Notes: generated by a model not told the origin, from the sequence alone. Positions 9,180-18,937 are shown, counted from the first letter of the stretch. The stretch: 64,000 nt of DNA from Gammaproteobacteria bacterium UBA5078 (GCA_002416505.1 DIAM01000012.1:62001-126000); one strand, 5' to 3'. Translations and numbers: made by a program.

Positions 9180-10439
9180 TTAATCGGTCAGCTGAATTCG
9201 CTCCATGGTCAGCATCTGCGAGTAGCTCGAGGTAATGACGCGCTCGCCCTGCTGGAGGCCGTCGACGATCTCCACGAAGCGATTATTGCGCCGTCCTACG
9301 CGAATATCGCGTCGCGTTGCAAACTCCCCATCGCTAGCCACGACAAACACCCAGTTGCCGCCGGTGTCCTGTATGAAGCTTCCTAGCGGCAGCAGGAGCG
9401 ATTCCACGGCACTGCCTAACGTCAGGTCGAGTTGCAGGGTCTGTCCTCGGCGCAGGTTCTCGGGAGGGCTGCCCTCGAATACGAGGTCCACGGTGAAGGT
9501 GCCCTCGGTGACCTCCGGGTAGATCTTGATCACACGGGCCTCATACTGCCTGCCGGCCAGAGTAAAGCGGGCGGACTGATCTAGCGCGACGCGGGTGACA
9601 TAGTACTCGTCGACCTGAGCCACGATTTTGTATTGCTCCACCACGTCGATCTGCCCCAAGCGTTGTCCGCGAATCTTATTCTCGCCGACCTCGACCGGTA
9701 GCGAGGTCAGCTGACCCGCGATAGGAGCCCGTACTAACAGATTCTCGAAGCTGCTTTGCGAGAGCGCTAAGTTCTCCTCCAGCTTGTTCACCTGCAAGGC
9801 AATCTGCTGCATGCGGTCCTTGCGGATGCGCTCCTCTAGGGTCTGCCGTGCCTGCGTGTTGACCAGTAGCCTGCGCTGATAGGCGAGCTCATCGACGATG
9901 GACTCGTACTGCTCTTGTGAGACTAGGCTATCGGTGGCGAGCTGCTTGAGGCGCTGCTCCTGACGCTCTAGGACGGCGATGCGATACTCGATCTCGATTA
10001 ACTGCCGCTCGGTGTTGAGCGTAGTGGTCTCCATGCCATTGGAGATATTAGAAAGATTGTTCAGCTGCTCTGTGATCGACGTGTCGTTGCGTGCTACGTT
10101 CAGTCGCAGGTCGGTGTTGCTCAATTGCAACAGGGGCTGTCCCGCCTCCACGAAACTGCCTTCCTCGACGAGGACCTCCTCTACGACTCCGCCGTCCACC
10201 GCATCGAGGAACACGCTGTTGAAGGGCTGAATCGACCCACGAATCGGCGTTACATCCTCGAAGGGGCCATATTGCACACTCGCTATCGTGGTCTGTTGCT
10301 GCGGGAGGCGGAACGTGCGTATCGACGCATCGCCCAGCATGCCCCACAAGAACCATAGCAATACGCCCACAGCGATAGCGATGCCGAGCCATTGCCACAG
10401 CGGCCTAGCCTTTTTCTCTATTACTCGATCCATCGTCAT
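9180..10439 (-). CDS. periplasmic adaptor (HlyD/MacA family) of an ABC transporter
   Basis: A 419-residue protein with one N-terminal membrane segment (residues about 15-35, WLGIAIAVGVLLWFLWG). It has a biotinyl-lipoyl-like half (VVEEVLVEEGSFVEAGQPLL), a coiled-coil hairpin of about 100 residues rich in Glu/Gln/Leu, a second lipoyl half (LLVRAPIAGQLTSLPVEVGE), then a beta-barrel and membrane-proximal domain. This is the MacA-type membrane fusion protein layout, linking an inner-membrane pump to an outer-membrane channel. It is the last gene of the ATPase-permease-adaptor operon, 11 bases after the permease. No outer-membrane channel gene is adjacent. Confidence 0.88.
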   Translation of the reverse strand: MTMDRVIEKKARPLWQWLGIAIAVGVLLWFLWGMLGDASIRTFRLPQQQTTIASVQYGPFEDVTPIRGSIQPFNSVFLDAVDGGVVEEVLVEEGSFVEAGQPLLQLSNTDLRLNVARNDTSITEQLNNLSNISNGMETTTLNTERQLIEIEYRIAVLERQEQRLKQLATDSLVSQEQYESIVDELAYQRRLLVNTQARQTLEERIRKDRMQQIALQVNKLEENLALSQSSFENLLVRAPIAGQLTSLPVEVGENKIRGQRLGQIDVVEQYKIVAQVDEYYVTRVALDQSARFTLAGRQYEARVIKIYPEVTEGTFTVDLVFEGSPPENLRRGQTLQLDLTLGSAVESLLLPLGSFIQDTGGNWVFVVASDGEFATRRDIRVGRRNNRFVEIVDGLQQGERVITSSYSQMLTMERIQLTD

Positions 10440-10450
10440 TCTAGATTCCT

Positions 10451-12928
10451 CTATTCGTGTCGCAAGGCTAGTATCGGATTAGCCTGGGCGGTCTTGAAGG
10501 ACTGCAGCGCCATCGTCACGAAGGCCACGATTATGGATAGTAAAGCCGCCAGCGCAAAGAGCAAGAGATTAGGGCCGAGCAATTCGATGCGGTAGTAGAA
10601 GCTTTCCAACCATCTTCCTACGGCCCAGAAGGAGAGTATTGAGGCGATTGCCGCGGCGCAGGCGACTAGCCCGAGTATATTGCGGAACAACAGTAGAATT
10701 ATGCCGCCGCTAGATGCGCCTAGCACCTTGCGAATGCCAATCTCCTTCGTGCGCTGTGCGGTATTGAAGGCAGACAGGCCGAACAGCCCGAGACAGGAGA
10801 TGAAAATGCAGAGCCCCGCGAAAAGCGAAACCAGTTTCATCAGCCTTTGTTCGGAGCCGTAGAGATCCTCCATGGTGGCACTCAGGAACGTGAAGTCGAG
10901 GGGGTGTGCAGGGTCAAACTGCGCCCAGCGTTGCTCCAGTGTCGGAATAAAGGACTGCATGCTTCCCTCCTGCACATGAATGAGCAGCTGTTCGGAGTAA
11001 GAGGGGCGTCGAGCGCTATTCGACTCATCCCACTCCGGCTCGTTGTACATCATCGCTAGGGGCGTTATCGCGTGCTGCAAGCCTGCGACATGGAAGTCCT
11101 CGACCACCCCGATGACCTCCATCGGGGGAGATTCTTCCTCCGAGTCGAATCCTTGAAAATGTTTGCCGAGTGGGTTAGTCCAGCCCATGGCGGTGACCAT
11201 GCTCTCGTTGACCACAACGGTCCTGCGCTTATCGTTGCTCCGATTCACATCGAAGTCTCTGCCCTGCACGAAGTTCATACCCAGGGCTGGGATGATGCCG
11301 GGGCGCATGTTCATTGTACTCACGCTGCGCTGTTGCATCTCTCCATTCTCGCCTTCCACATTGAGGGCGTTCAAGCTGGTGGGGCGACCGGGTAGGTGTC
11401 CCGATGCCGCGACCGCCTGGACTCCGGGTTCGCGGCGCAACTCTTCCATAAACGCCGGCAAACGCTCGACCTGATCGGCACCGGCAACGCGTATGACGAG
11501 GCGATTCTCCGGGTCGAAACCGAGTGCCTTGTTCTGCACAAAACGCATCTGGGTCAGCATCAACAAGGTGCAGGCGATGACGGTGACGGAGATGACGAAC
11601 TGTAAGAGCACGAGTGCCTGACGCACGCCACGCCCCCCGCGACCAGTGCCTTGCACTCCGCGGAACGCCGCCACAGGCGGTATCGCGGAGAGATAGAAGG
11701 CGGGGTAGAGGCCAGAGACAATGCCCAGTGTGACGGCGGCGACGACTAACAATATTAGAGTGCTCGGTGTCAGCAAAAGGCTCATGGGCAGGGGCGAATC
11801 GAGGAGCGAGGAGAGCGGCGTCAGGTTAATCACTAGGGCGCAGAGCAACAGTGCGAGCGCTAGCGAGGAGACGACATAGAAAACAGATTCACCTATGAAT
11901 TGTGTGACGAGTTGGCTTCGCGAGGCGCCGAGGACCTTGCGCATGCCGACCTCTTTCGCGCGTCGTGTGGAGCGTGCGGTGGCCAGATTCATATAGTTGA
12001 TGCAGGCGACGAGTAATACGAATAGGGCGATGGCGCCGAAGGCATAGACATAGAAGATATTGCCCCGCGGCAGGTCATAGATCGTCGTCGAGTACAGGTG
12101 CACGCGCGCTATAGGCTCCAGTTCGAAGCACAGGGCGGCGTTGATGTTCAACTCCTCCGCCATCTGCCGCATATTGTTGTCGAAGAATGTGGTCGAGATG
12201 CGCTGGAAGTCTGCCCGATCGTAGCCCTCTTGCATGAGCAAGTAGGTGTAGATGCCGATACTCCACAGCGCCTCGCGACGCTGCACCCCTTCCAATTGCG
12301 GGAGCCTGTTGTAGGAGATCAAGGCATCGTACCGCAGGTGTGTATTCTCCGGCTGGTCTGCGAAGACGAGGTCGATGCGGAAGGTATTTGAGTCATTCGA
12401 GATCGATTCGCCTAGCGGATTACGATCGCCGAAATAACGTCGGGCAAAACTCTCACTGACCGCGATGCTATTGGGGTCTATGAGGGCAGTTGCCGGATCG
12501 CCATAGATCACGTCGTGGCTGAACAGCGAGAAGATCGAGGCGTCTGCGTAATACAGCTTGTTCCAGAAGTAAGCCTGGTTGCTGTTGTCGCGCAGCAGTG
12601 CCTGTGCGAAGGGGACCTCCATCACGCGGACGTAGTCCTCTATTTCCGTGAATTGCTCGGCGAGTATTGGGCCGAGTTGCGTCGAAGTCGCCGCCGCGAA
12701 ATCCGTTTTGCCGTTCATGTTCAGCTCGTTCACTATGCGGTATACGCGCTCTTGCTTGTCGTGATAGGCGTCGTAGTTCAGGGCATTGTAGAGGTAGAGT
12801 CCGAGAATTAGGCAGCAGGCGATGCCGATGCTGAGGCCAGCGATATTGATGGCGCTATAGGCGCGATCCTTGACGAGGCTGCGCACGCCGATGCGCACGT
12901 AGTTGGCGAACAAAGAATTGCCGAACAT
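10451..12928 (-). CDS. MacB/FtsX-type ABC transporter permease
   Basis: This 825-residue permease has the double FtsX architecture. An N-terminal membrane helix (residues about 20-45) is followed by a large periplasmic MacB core domain. A three-helix FtsX block begins at IALFVLLVACINYMNLATARS, with the coupling motif RAKEVGMRKVLGAS. A fourth helix, a second periplasmic domain and a second FtsX block follow, with TKEIGIRKVLGASSGG near the C-terminus. It has no ATPase domain of its own. The ATPase is encoded 14 bases upstream and the adaptor 11 bases downstream. Such systems export peptides, lipoproteins or antimicrobials, or transmit mechanical signals; the substrate here is unknown. Confidence 0.88.
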   Translation of the reverse strand: MFGNSLFANYVRIGVRSLVKDRAYSAINIAGLSIGIACCLILGLYLYNALNYDAYHDKQERVYRIVNELNMNGKTDFAAATSTQLGPILAEQFTEIEDYVRVMEVPFAQALLRDNSNQAYFWNKLYYADASIFSLFSHDVIYGDPATALIDPNSIAVSESFARRYFGDRNPLGESISNDSNTFRIDLVFADQPENTHLRYDALISYNRLPQLEGVQRREALWSIGIYTYLLMQEGYDRADFQRISTTFFDNNMRQMAEELNINAALCFELEPIARVHLYSTTIYDLPRGNIFYVYAFGAIALFVLLVACINYMNLATARSTRRAKEVGMRKVLGASRSQLVTQFIGESVFYVVSSLALALLLCALVINLTPLSSLLDSPLPMSLLLTPSTLILLVVAAVTLGIVSGLYPAFYLSAIPPVAAFRGVQGTGRGGRGVRQALVLLQFVISVTVIACTLLMLTQMRFVQNKALGFDPENRLVIRVAGADQVERLPAFMEELRREPGVQAVAASGHLPGRPTSLNALNVEGENGEMQQRSVSTMNMRPGIIPALGMNFVQGRDFDVNRSNDKRRTVVVNESMVTAMGWTNPLGKHFQGFDSEEESPPMEVIGVVEDFHVAGLQHAITPLAMMYNEPEWDESNSARRPSYSEQLLIHVQEGSMQSFIPTLEQRWAQFDPAHPLDFTFLSATMEDLYGSEQRLMKLVSLFAGLCIFISCLGLFGLSAFNTAQRTKEIGIRKVLGASSGGIILLLFRNILGLVACAAAIASILSFWAVGRWLESFYYRIELLGPNLLLFALAALLSIIVAFVTMALQSFKTAQANPILALRHE

Positions 12929-12942
12929 GATGAGCTCCTCGT

Positions 12943-13620
12943 TTAAGCCGCGGTGGGAGGGACGACTTGGCCATCCAGCATGCGGATGACCCGCGTGCCA
13001 TACTCGGCATGTTCGGGTGAGTGCGTCACCATCACGATCGTGGTGCCCTCGGAATTCAATTGCTGTAACAGGCGCATCACCTCATCGCCGTGCTCGCTAT
13101 CGAGGTTACCGGTTGGCTCATCCGCGAGAATGAGTTTGGGCTCGTTGACGAGAGCGCGAGCGACGGCCACGCGTTGCTGCTGCCCACCCGAGAGCTGCTG
13201 AGGGAAGTGACGTAGGCGGTGGCCCATGTTCATCTTCTCGATGACGGCCTCTACGCGACGCTTGCGCTCTGGTGCTGGGACTTTGGTATAGATTAGGGGC
13301 AACTCTACGTTCTCGTAGACACTGAGCTCGTCGATGAGATTGAAACTCTGAAAGATGAAGCCGAGATTCTCTTTGCGCAGTATGGCGCGTTCGCGCTCGC
13401 CGACTCTGGAGATGTCCTCGTCGAGGAAGTAGAACTTGCCGCCATCGGGGTTGTCGATGAGACCAATGATGTTCAGTAGGGTGGATTTGCCACAGCCCGA
13501 GGGTCCCATGATGGAGACGAACTCCTTCTCCGCCACCTGCATGTTCACGCCGCCCAGAGCAGTGGTCTCAACCTCTTCTGTGCGGAATAGTTTGCTCAGG
13601 TTTTCTGTTTTTATTATCAC
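12943..13620 (-). CDS. ABC transporter ATP-binding protein (MacB/LolD type)
   Basis: A 225-residue nucleotide-binding protein with Walker A GPSGCGKST (about residues 39-47), signature LSGGQQQRVAVARAL, Walker B LILADEPTGNLD and the switch H in VTHSPEH. The start is GTG at 13620, preceded at good spacing by GGAG. It is the first gene of the operon with the permease and adaptor. The sequence type (LolD/MacB/FtsE clade) and genomic partners indicate that it powers the FtsX-type permease mechanically. Confidence 0.9.
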   Translation of the reverse strand: MIIKTENLSKLFRTEEVETTALGGVNMQVAEKEFVSIMGPSGCGKSTLLNIIGLIDNPDGGKFYFLDEDISRVGERERAILRKENLGFIFQSFNLIDELSVYENVELPLIYTKVPAPERKRRVEAVIEKMNMGHRLRHFPQQLSGGQQQRVAVARALVNEPKLILADEPTGNLDSEHGDEVMRLLQQLNSEGTTIVMVTHSPEHAEYGTRVIRMLDGQVVPPTAA

Positions 13621-13637
13621 TTTTATAGCTCCATGAA

Positions 13638-13904
13638 TTACTGCGCGTAATGATTGAGCGCGGACTTGCTCATCTGTGTAGGACGCAGCGATGTGCCGAA
13701 TCGTTTAACAAGCCAGGTAAGCGCGGCGATTGTTATGCTGATAGCAATCGCCATGCCAATGAATAATGCCTCATTAAAACAAAGACTTATAAAGTATCTC
13801 TGGAAGAGCGTTGGGGAGATGCGCCATGTATTGGCGAAATTGCCTGCGCTATAACCGGTGGGCGAGTAACTCCGCTTATTAGATGAATTCGCGCATTATC
13901 TTGC
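13638..13904 (-). pseudogene. orphan reading frame with one membrane helix, possible gene remnant
   Basis: This 349-base gap (13621-13969) between the ABC operon and the alcohol dehydrogenase holds an unbroken minus-strand frame of roughly 85 codons ending at 13638. It has protein-like composition, with a probable transmembrane stretch (ALFIGMAIAISITIAALTWL) followed by basic residues. The only ATG is at 13754, inside the helix and without a ribosome binding site, leaving 38 residues. I see no upstream ATG, GTG or TTG in this frame. It could be the decayed 3' end of a membrane protein gene or chance. The gap must also contain the divergent promoters. Confidence 0.3.
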
Positions 13905-13969
13905 CGCTTGCTTGCACCGTCACGGCCAGCTGTTTATGATCAGCGCTTATTCGGAGAGGGGACTCATTA

Positions 13970-16099
13970 ATGATGAAGAAACACGCTTTATTCCATCTTG
14001 GCCTATTGTTAACACTCGCAGCTTGTTCGCCAGAGCCTTCTAGTGCCCCGCAGGATGCGGGCGCTAACCAGGCATCCGCAGAGCGAGCCCCTGCCGATGA
14101 CCTCATCGATGCGCAGGACATCGCCAACGCGGCAACGAATAACGCCGAGTGGCTCAGCTATGGCCGCACCTATGCCGAAGACCGCTTTAGCCCACTGCAG
14201 CAGATCAATCGCGAGAGCGTGCAGGACCTCGGCGTGGCTTGGTCTTTCGAGTTGGACACCGACCGCGGACAGGAGGCAACGCCACTGGTCATCGATGGCA
14301 CAATTTACTTCACCTCCGCGTGGAGCAAGGCCTTTGCGGTGGATGCCCGCACCGGTGAGGAGAAGTGGCGCTATGATCCACGCGTGCCCGGCCGCTATGG
14401 TGTGAATGCCTGTTGCGATGTCGTGAATCGTGGCATGGCGGCATGGGGGGACAAGGTCTTCTTCGGTACCATCGATGGCCGCTTAATCGCCCTCGATCGC
14501 GAGACGGGACAAGTTGCCTGGGATGTTGAATCGGCCGATCCCGAGTTGCGCTATACCATCACTGGTGCACCGCGCGTGATCGATGGTCGCGTGATCATCG
14601 GCAACGGCGGCGCCGAACTCGGCGTGCGCGGCTATGTGTCCGCCTATGATGCCGAGACTGGCGAGATGCTGTGGCGTTTCTATACCGTGCCCGGCAATCC
14701 CGCCGATGGCTTCGAGAGCCCCGCGATGGAGATGGCGGCGCAGACGTGGGCGGGGCAATGGTGGGATCTAGGCGGCGGCGGTACCGCATGGGATGCCATG
14801 GCCTATGACCCGGACCTCAATCTGATGTATATCGGGGTCGGCAACGGCAGCCCTTGGAATTACCAGATTCGCTCGAACGGCGAAGGCGACAATCTATTCC
14901 TGTCCTCTATCGTGGCACTGCGCCCCGACACCGGCGAGTATGTTTGGCATTTCCAGACCACACCGGCGGAGTCATGGGACTATACCGCTACGCAGCACAT
15001 CATGCTGGCCGACATCGAGATCGATGGCCGCATGCGCGAAGTGTTGATGCAGGCGCCGAAGAACGGCTTCTTCTATGTGATCGACCGTCGCACTGGCGAG
15101 TTCATATCCGGCAATAATTACGTCGAGATCAACTGGGCATCGGGCCTAGATGCCGTGACGGGTCGCCCGATCGAGATGGAAGGGGTGCGTTACAAGGATC
15201 AGCCTATGGTCATCATGCCAGGCCCTCTGGGCGGTCATAATTGGTATCCGATGTCCCGCGATCCTGTGACGGGCTATGTGTTCCTGCCAACCCAGAATAC
15301 CTCCTCTGTGTACTCGAACTCGGGCAGCATGGATAAGAGGCAGGTCGGTTGGAATCTAGGCCTCGGCCCCTCCCAGGGCGAATTACTCAATCCTCAGGAT
15401 CGCGCACGCTCTGCGGCCCTCACGCCCTCGAGCCTGATCGCCTGGGATCCTGTCTCCCAGTCCCCAGCTTGGCGCGTGGACTATCCTGTCTATGGCAATA
15501 GCGGCACGCTCGCAACCGGTGGCGGTCTCGTGTTCCAAGGCTCTGCCGATGGCGCATTCCACGCTTACGGCACAGACGACGGCACGGAGTATTGGAGTAA
15601 GGAAGTAGGCGACGCCATCCTAGGCGGACCGGTGACCTACGAGCTGGATGGCGAGCAATACGTCTTGGCGCTAGCTGGGCAGGGGGGCGCTATTCCCTTG
15701 ACCATGGGCCTGCTCTCGGGCAATGGACCACGCAATATGAATGGCCGCCTAATTGCCTTTAAACTAGGTGCTGACGAACCCTTGCCTATAGCTGAGATTG
15801 TTCCGCCAACCCCACTGGATACAAGTACTACAGTGTCAAGTGGGGACGCAGTCGCAGGTGCTGCGGCCTATGGCGGCAGTTGCGCCGTCTGCCATGGCCC
15901 CGCGGCATTGAGCGTTGGCACTATTCCAGACCTGCGTTACTCAGCAAGCATCCTCAATCAGGATACTTTCATGAGCATCGTGCTAGATGGCCTCTTCGCA
16001 TCACGCGGGATGGCGAGCTTCGCGGACGACCTCGGTGCAATCGACGTAGAGAATATTCGCGCCTATCTTCTCAGGCAGGCAGAAGCAGTGCCGCAGTAA
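13970..16099 (+). CDS. PQQ-dependent quinohemoprotein alcohol dehydrogenase with fused cytochrome c
   Basis: A 709-residue periplasmic enzyme with a lipoprotein-type signal (lipobox LAAC near residue 19). The eight-bladed PQQ propeller shows tryptophan-docking repeats, the vicinal disulfide pair in NACCDVVNRG, the VGNGSPW site Asn and a catalytic Asp in SWDYTAT. Threonine rather than aspartate two residues after that Asp argues for calcium rather than a lanthanide cofactor. The C-terminal 90 residues form a cytochrome c domain (CAVCH) with a probable Met axial ligand in the GMASF motif, so electrons leave through the fused heme. It oxidises primary or secondary alcohols; the substrate is unknown. 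No PQQ synthesis genes are nearby. Confidence 0.88.
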   Translation: MMKKHALFHLGLLLTLAACSPEPSSAPQDAGANQASAERAPADDLIDAQDIANAATNNAEWLSYGRTYAEDRFSPLQQINRESVQDLGVAWSFELDTDRGQEATPLVIDGTIYFTSAWSKAFAVDARTGEEKWRYDPRVPGRYGVNACCDVVNRGMAAWGDKVFFGTIDGRLIALDRETGQVAWDVESADPELRYTITGAPRVIDGRVIIGNGGAELGVRGYVSAYDAETGEMLWRFYTVPGNPADGFESPAMEMAAQTWAGQWWDLGGGGTAWDAMAYDPDLNLMYIGVGNGSPWNYQIRSNGEGDNLFLSSIVALRPDTGEYVWHFQTTPAESWDYTATQHIMLADIEIDGRMREVLMQAPKNGFFYVIDRRTGEFISGNNYVEINWASGLDAVTGRPIEMEGVRYKDQPMVIMPGPLGGHNWYPMSRDPVTGYVFLPTQNTSSVYSNSGSMDKRQVGWNLGLGPSQGELLNPQDRARSAALTPSSLIAWDPVSQSPAWRVDYPVYGNSGTLATGGGLVFQGSADGAFHAYGTDDGTEYWSKEVGDAILGGPVTYELDGEQYVLALAGQGGAIPLTMGLLSGNGPRNMNGRLIAFKLGADEPLPIAEIVPPTPLDTSTTVSSGDAVAGAAAYGGSCAVCHGPAALSVGTIPDLRYSASILNQDTFMSIVLDGLFASRGMASFADDLGAIDVENIRAYLLRQAEAVPQ

Positions 16100-16260
16100 A
16101 TATGCAAATTCGGCAGCCTAGAGTGCAACGCTTTAGGCTGCTTATGCGTCCATCCCTAAACAAGGCATGGTGAGTTTCGCAAACTCTTGGTGTGAATCAG
16201 TCAATCCCTCCCCATGTTTATTTCTAACTAGCTGAATAAAAAGTGTTTTTTTTATTGGCC

Positions 16261-16348
16261 CAAACTTTGCTAAACATAAATTGGTTAGCGAAAGTTTGGT
16301 GCTGCCATTGCTGGGCTTATGCGCGCCAGCAATGGCAGCCCGTTTTTT
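16261..16348 (+). terminator. two tandem hairpins ending in an intrinsic terminator
   Basis: The 305-base gap after the dehydrogenase contains two adjacent hairpins. The first pairs CAAACTTT plus CTAA (16261-16273) with TTAG plus AAAGTTTG (16285-16298). The second pairs GCTGCCATTGCTGG (16301-16314) with CCAGCAATGGCAGC (16326-16339) perfectly and is followed by CCG and seven T. The second is a textbook terminator. The first could protect the mRNA end or belong to a short RNA. The frame of the next permease is open through this structure, which is one reason to start that gene later. Confidence 0.8.
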
Positions 16349-16404
16349 TGCCAATGAGCGCTTCTACGCAGCCAAATTCCTATACCAAGAAGAAGAGTAA
16401 GAAG

Positions 16405-18873
16405 ATGCTACGAAATTATCTGCTTGTCGCCCTGCGCAATCTGGCTGGCCACAAACTATTTTCCATAATTAACGTGCTCGGTCTCACCATAGGTCTCGCC
16501 TGTGTGATGTTAATCGCCCTGTTCGTGCGTAGCGAGGTGGGCTACGACACGCAATGGGTGAATGCCGATCGCACTTATCGTGTGATGCGCAACTTCAATC
16601 CTCCCGGTGGTGGAGCGCCGCTCTATCTCGCCACCAACGCCCCGCCCGTTGGCCCCCTATTCAAGTTGGAGTTTCCGCAGTTCGAACACGTCGTGCGCCT
16701 TATGGACAACACGGTCGTATTGAGCATGAACGACAGTGCCGACTCCTACTATGAGCCCGGCCTGTATTTCGCAGACCCGGAAGTCTTTGCAGTGTTCGAT
16801 ATACCCTTGCTGCAGGGTAACCCCGAAGCGCTCTTCACGGGGCCCTTTCAGGCCGTCATCGATGAGTCGCTCGCACAGAAATACTTTCCAGCGGGAGGTG
16901 CATTAGGCGGCACGATTACGATGGCGGGTGAGGTGCCTGTGCGTGTGACGGGAGTTATGGCGAACCTCCCTCGCAATACCCATCTCGACGCCCATGCCTT
17001 CGTCTCGATGCAAACCGCAGAAGTCATTCTGGGAGATAGAATGCGCAGCTGGGGGTTCAATAATTTCCATACCTATGTAGTGGCCGAACCCGGCTACGAC
17101 ATGGCGAACTTCGAGGCGCAGAGTGACGATTTCTTTCGCCGCCACATGGGCGAGGATGCGCCGAGTTTCACCAGTTTTAGTGTGATCAAAGTCCCCGATA
17201 TCCACCTCCGATCTCAGCGCGACAATGAGCTGCAGGCTAACGGCAGCGCGACGGTGGTTCTTACCTTCAGTGCTATCGCGGTGTTCATACTCCTTATAGC
17301 CTGTTTCAACTTCATGAATCTGTCGACCGCGCGCTCCCTCTCGCGTGCGCGGGAGGTTGGCATGCGCAAGGTGTGTGGGGCGAGTCGTGGACAGATTGCC
17401 CTGCAATTTTTGACCGAATCGATCGTTATCGCGGCGCTCGCCGTGTGCGTGGCCACCTTACTCGTGTTGCTGCTACTGCCCGCCTTCAATGCCCTGCTTG
17501 GCACGAGTCTTAGCCTAAACCTATTCAGTAACATATGGGTGCTGCCTGCGCTGTGCTCTCTTGCACTGTTCGTCGGCACGCTGGCGGGACTCTATCCAGC
17601 CTTGTACCTCGCCTCCTTTCCATCTGCGACTATTCTGCGCGGCGAGTTGACGAAGGGACGCTCCGGGGTTGTGCTGCGCAAGGCCTTAGTGGTGTTGCAG
17701 TTTACGATCTCCATTGCCTTAGTCATTGCCTCCGGTGTCGCCCTCTCGCAACTACGCTATGCGCAGTCGCTCGATCTCGGCTTCCAGAAGGAACAAATCT
17801 TGATCTACCGCGGCTCTGGACAAGAGGGGCTGGGCGAGGATTACGAGACGATGAAGCTGGAGTTGCTACGCCACCCACAAATAGTCTCCGTGACCGCGGC
17901 CAACTTGATGCCGGGAGACCAGAATACCAACGCCGACGGGATACGCTATGAGGGTGGCGGTCCCGACCCCATTGGCATGGGCTATCTCAATGTCGATTTC
18001 GACTTCTTCGAGACCTTTGAAATCGATTTCATTGCGGGGCGCTCCTTCTCCGCTGAGCGAGGTACGGATCTATTCATCGAGCCGAGCGAGGCTGCGCCGC
18101 GCACGAGCGCCAGCTTCATTCTCAACGAACTCGCCGCCGAGCAACTCGGGTGGAGTGCCAGTGAAGCCCAGGGGAAGTGGTTAGAGAGTGTCATGGATCG
18201 GGAGATGACCAAAGTGGTGCGCGGCAACGTCATAGGGGTCGTCGATAATATCTATTTCTCCTCGATTCGCGAGGCCGTTAAGCCGGTCTATTACCGGGTC
18301 ATGACGAGTCAGAGTAATACCGGTGGTTTTCCCAATATGGGGAGCATGGCCGTGCGTGTTAGCGGCGATAGTCTGGACGAGACGCTCGCCTATATCGCCA
18401 CCACTTGGAATCGTTTTGTGCCTGGTGTCCCAATTAGACAGTCTTTCCTCGACGCCGATTTCCAAGCGCTGTACGAGGGGGAGCGTCGACAGGGCGTGAT
18501 CTTCACATGGTTCTCGGCGATGGCGATTCTCATCGCCGCGCTTGGCCTGTTTGGCCTAGCCTCTTATATGACTTCTCAGCGTACGCGGGAGATAGGGATT
18601 CGCAAAGTGCTCGGCAGTAGTGTGGGGCAGGTCGTAAGGCTCTTGACCAAGGACTTCCTGGTACTAGTGTTCATCGCGATGCTACTGGCTTGGCCCCTAG
18701 CGGCCTACTTCATGAACGGCTGGCTGGCCAGCTTCGCCTATCGTGTGGGCTTAAACCCCCTGATATTTCTCGTGGCGGGCGCGGTGGCTCTGATCATCGC
18801 GGCACTGACGGTTGGCCTGCTGGTCGCCCGCACCGCGGGCAACAATCCAGCCTTGTCCTTGCGCCACGAATAA
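16405..18873 (+). CDS. orphan MacB/FtsX-type ABC permease
   Basis: I start at ATG 16405, giving 822 residues beginning MLRNYLLVALRNLAGHKLFS, the usual start of this family. In-frame ATGs further upstream (for example 16354) would add a Lys-rich leader and overlap the terminator region. The order is an N-terminal helix, a MacB-type periplasmic core, an FtsX block with RAREVGMRKVCGASRGQ, a second periplasmic domain, and a second FtsX block with TREIGIRKVLGSSVGQ. It resembles the permease at 10451-12928 in layout but has no adjacent ATPase or adaptor, so it may use the ATPase of the operon 3 kb away or another one. Confidence 0.85.
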   Translation: MLRNYLLVALRNLAGHKLFSIINVLGLTIGLACVMLIALFVRSEVGYDTQWVNADRTYRVMRNFNPPGGGAPLYLATNAPPVGPLFKLEFPQFEHVVRLMDNTVVLSMNDSADSYYEPGLYFADPEVFAVFDIPLLQGNPEALFTGPFQAVIDESLAQKYFPAGGALGGTITMAGEVPVRVTGVMANLPRNTHLDAHAFVSMQTAEVILGDRMRSWGFNNFHTYVVAEPGYDMANFEAQSDDFFRRHMGEDAPSFTSFSVIKVPDIHLRSQRDNELQANGSATVVLTFSAIAVFILLIACFNFMNLSTARSLSRAREVGMRKVCGASRGQIALQFLTESIVIAALAVCVATLLVLLLLPAFNALLGTSLSLNLFSNIWVLPALCSLALFVGTLAGLYPALYLASFPSATILRGELTKGRSGVVLRKALVVLQFTISIALVIASGVALSQLRYAQSLDLGFQKEQILIYRGSGQEGLGEDYETMKLELLRHPQIVSVTAANLMPGDQNTNADGIRYEGGGPDPIGMGYLNVDFDFFETFEIDFIAGRSFSAERGTDLFIEPSEAAPRTSASFILNELAAEQLGWSASEAQGKWLESVMDREMTKVVRGNVIGVVDNIYFSSIREAVKPVYYRVMTSQSNTGGFPNMGSMAVRVSGDSLDETLAYIATTWNRFVPGVPIRQSFLDADFQALYEGERRQGVIFTWFSAMAILIAALGLFGLASYMTSQRTREIGIRKVLGSSVGQVVRLLTKDFLVLVFIAMLLAWPLAAYFMNGWLASFAYRVGLNPLIFLVAGAVALIIAALTVGLLVARTAGNNPALSLRHE

Positions 18874-18894
18874 GCCATTATCCGGCTCAATAAA

Positions 18895-18926
18895 CGATCG
18901 CCTCGATGGCAGGCGATCGAGTTTTG
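18895..18926 (+). terminator. hairpin, probable terminator of the orphan permease
   Basis: CGATCGCCT (18895-18903) pairs exactly with AGGCGATCG (18911-18919) around a 7-base loop, followed by AGTTTT. The U-run is short, so termination may be partial. It separates the permease from the esterase gene. Confidence 0.6.
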
Positions 18927-18937
18927 AGGAGCCAATA

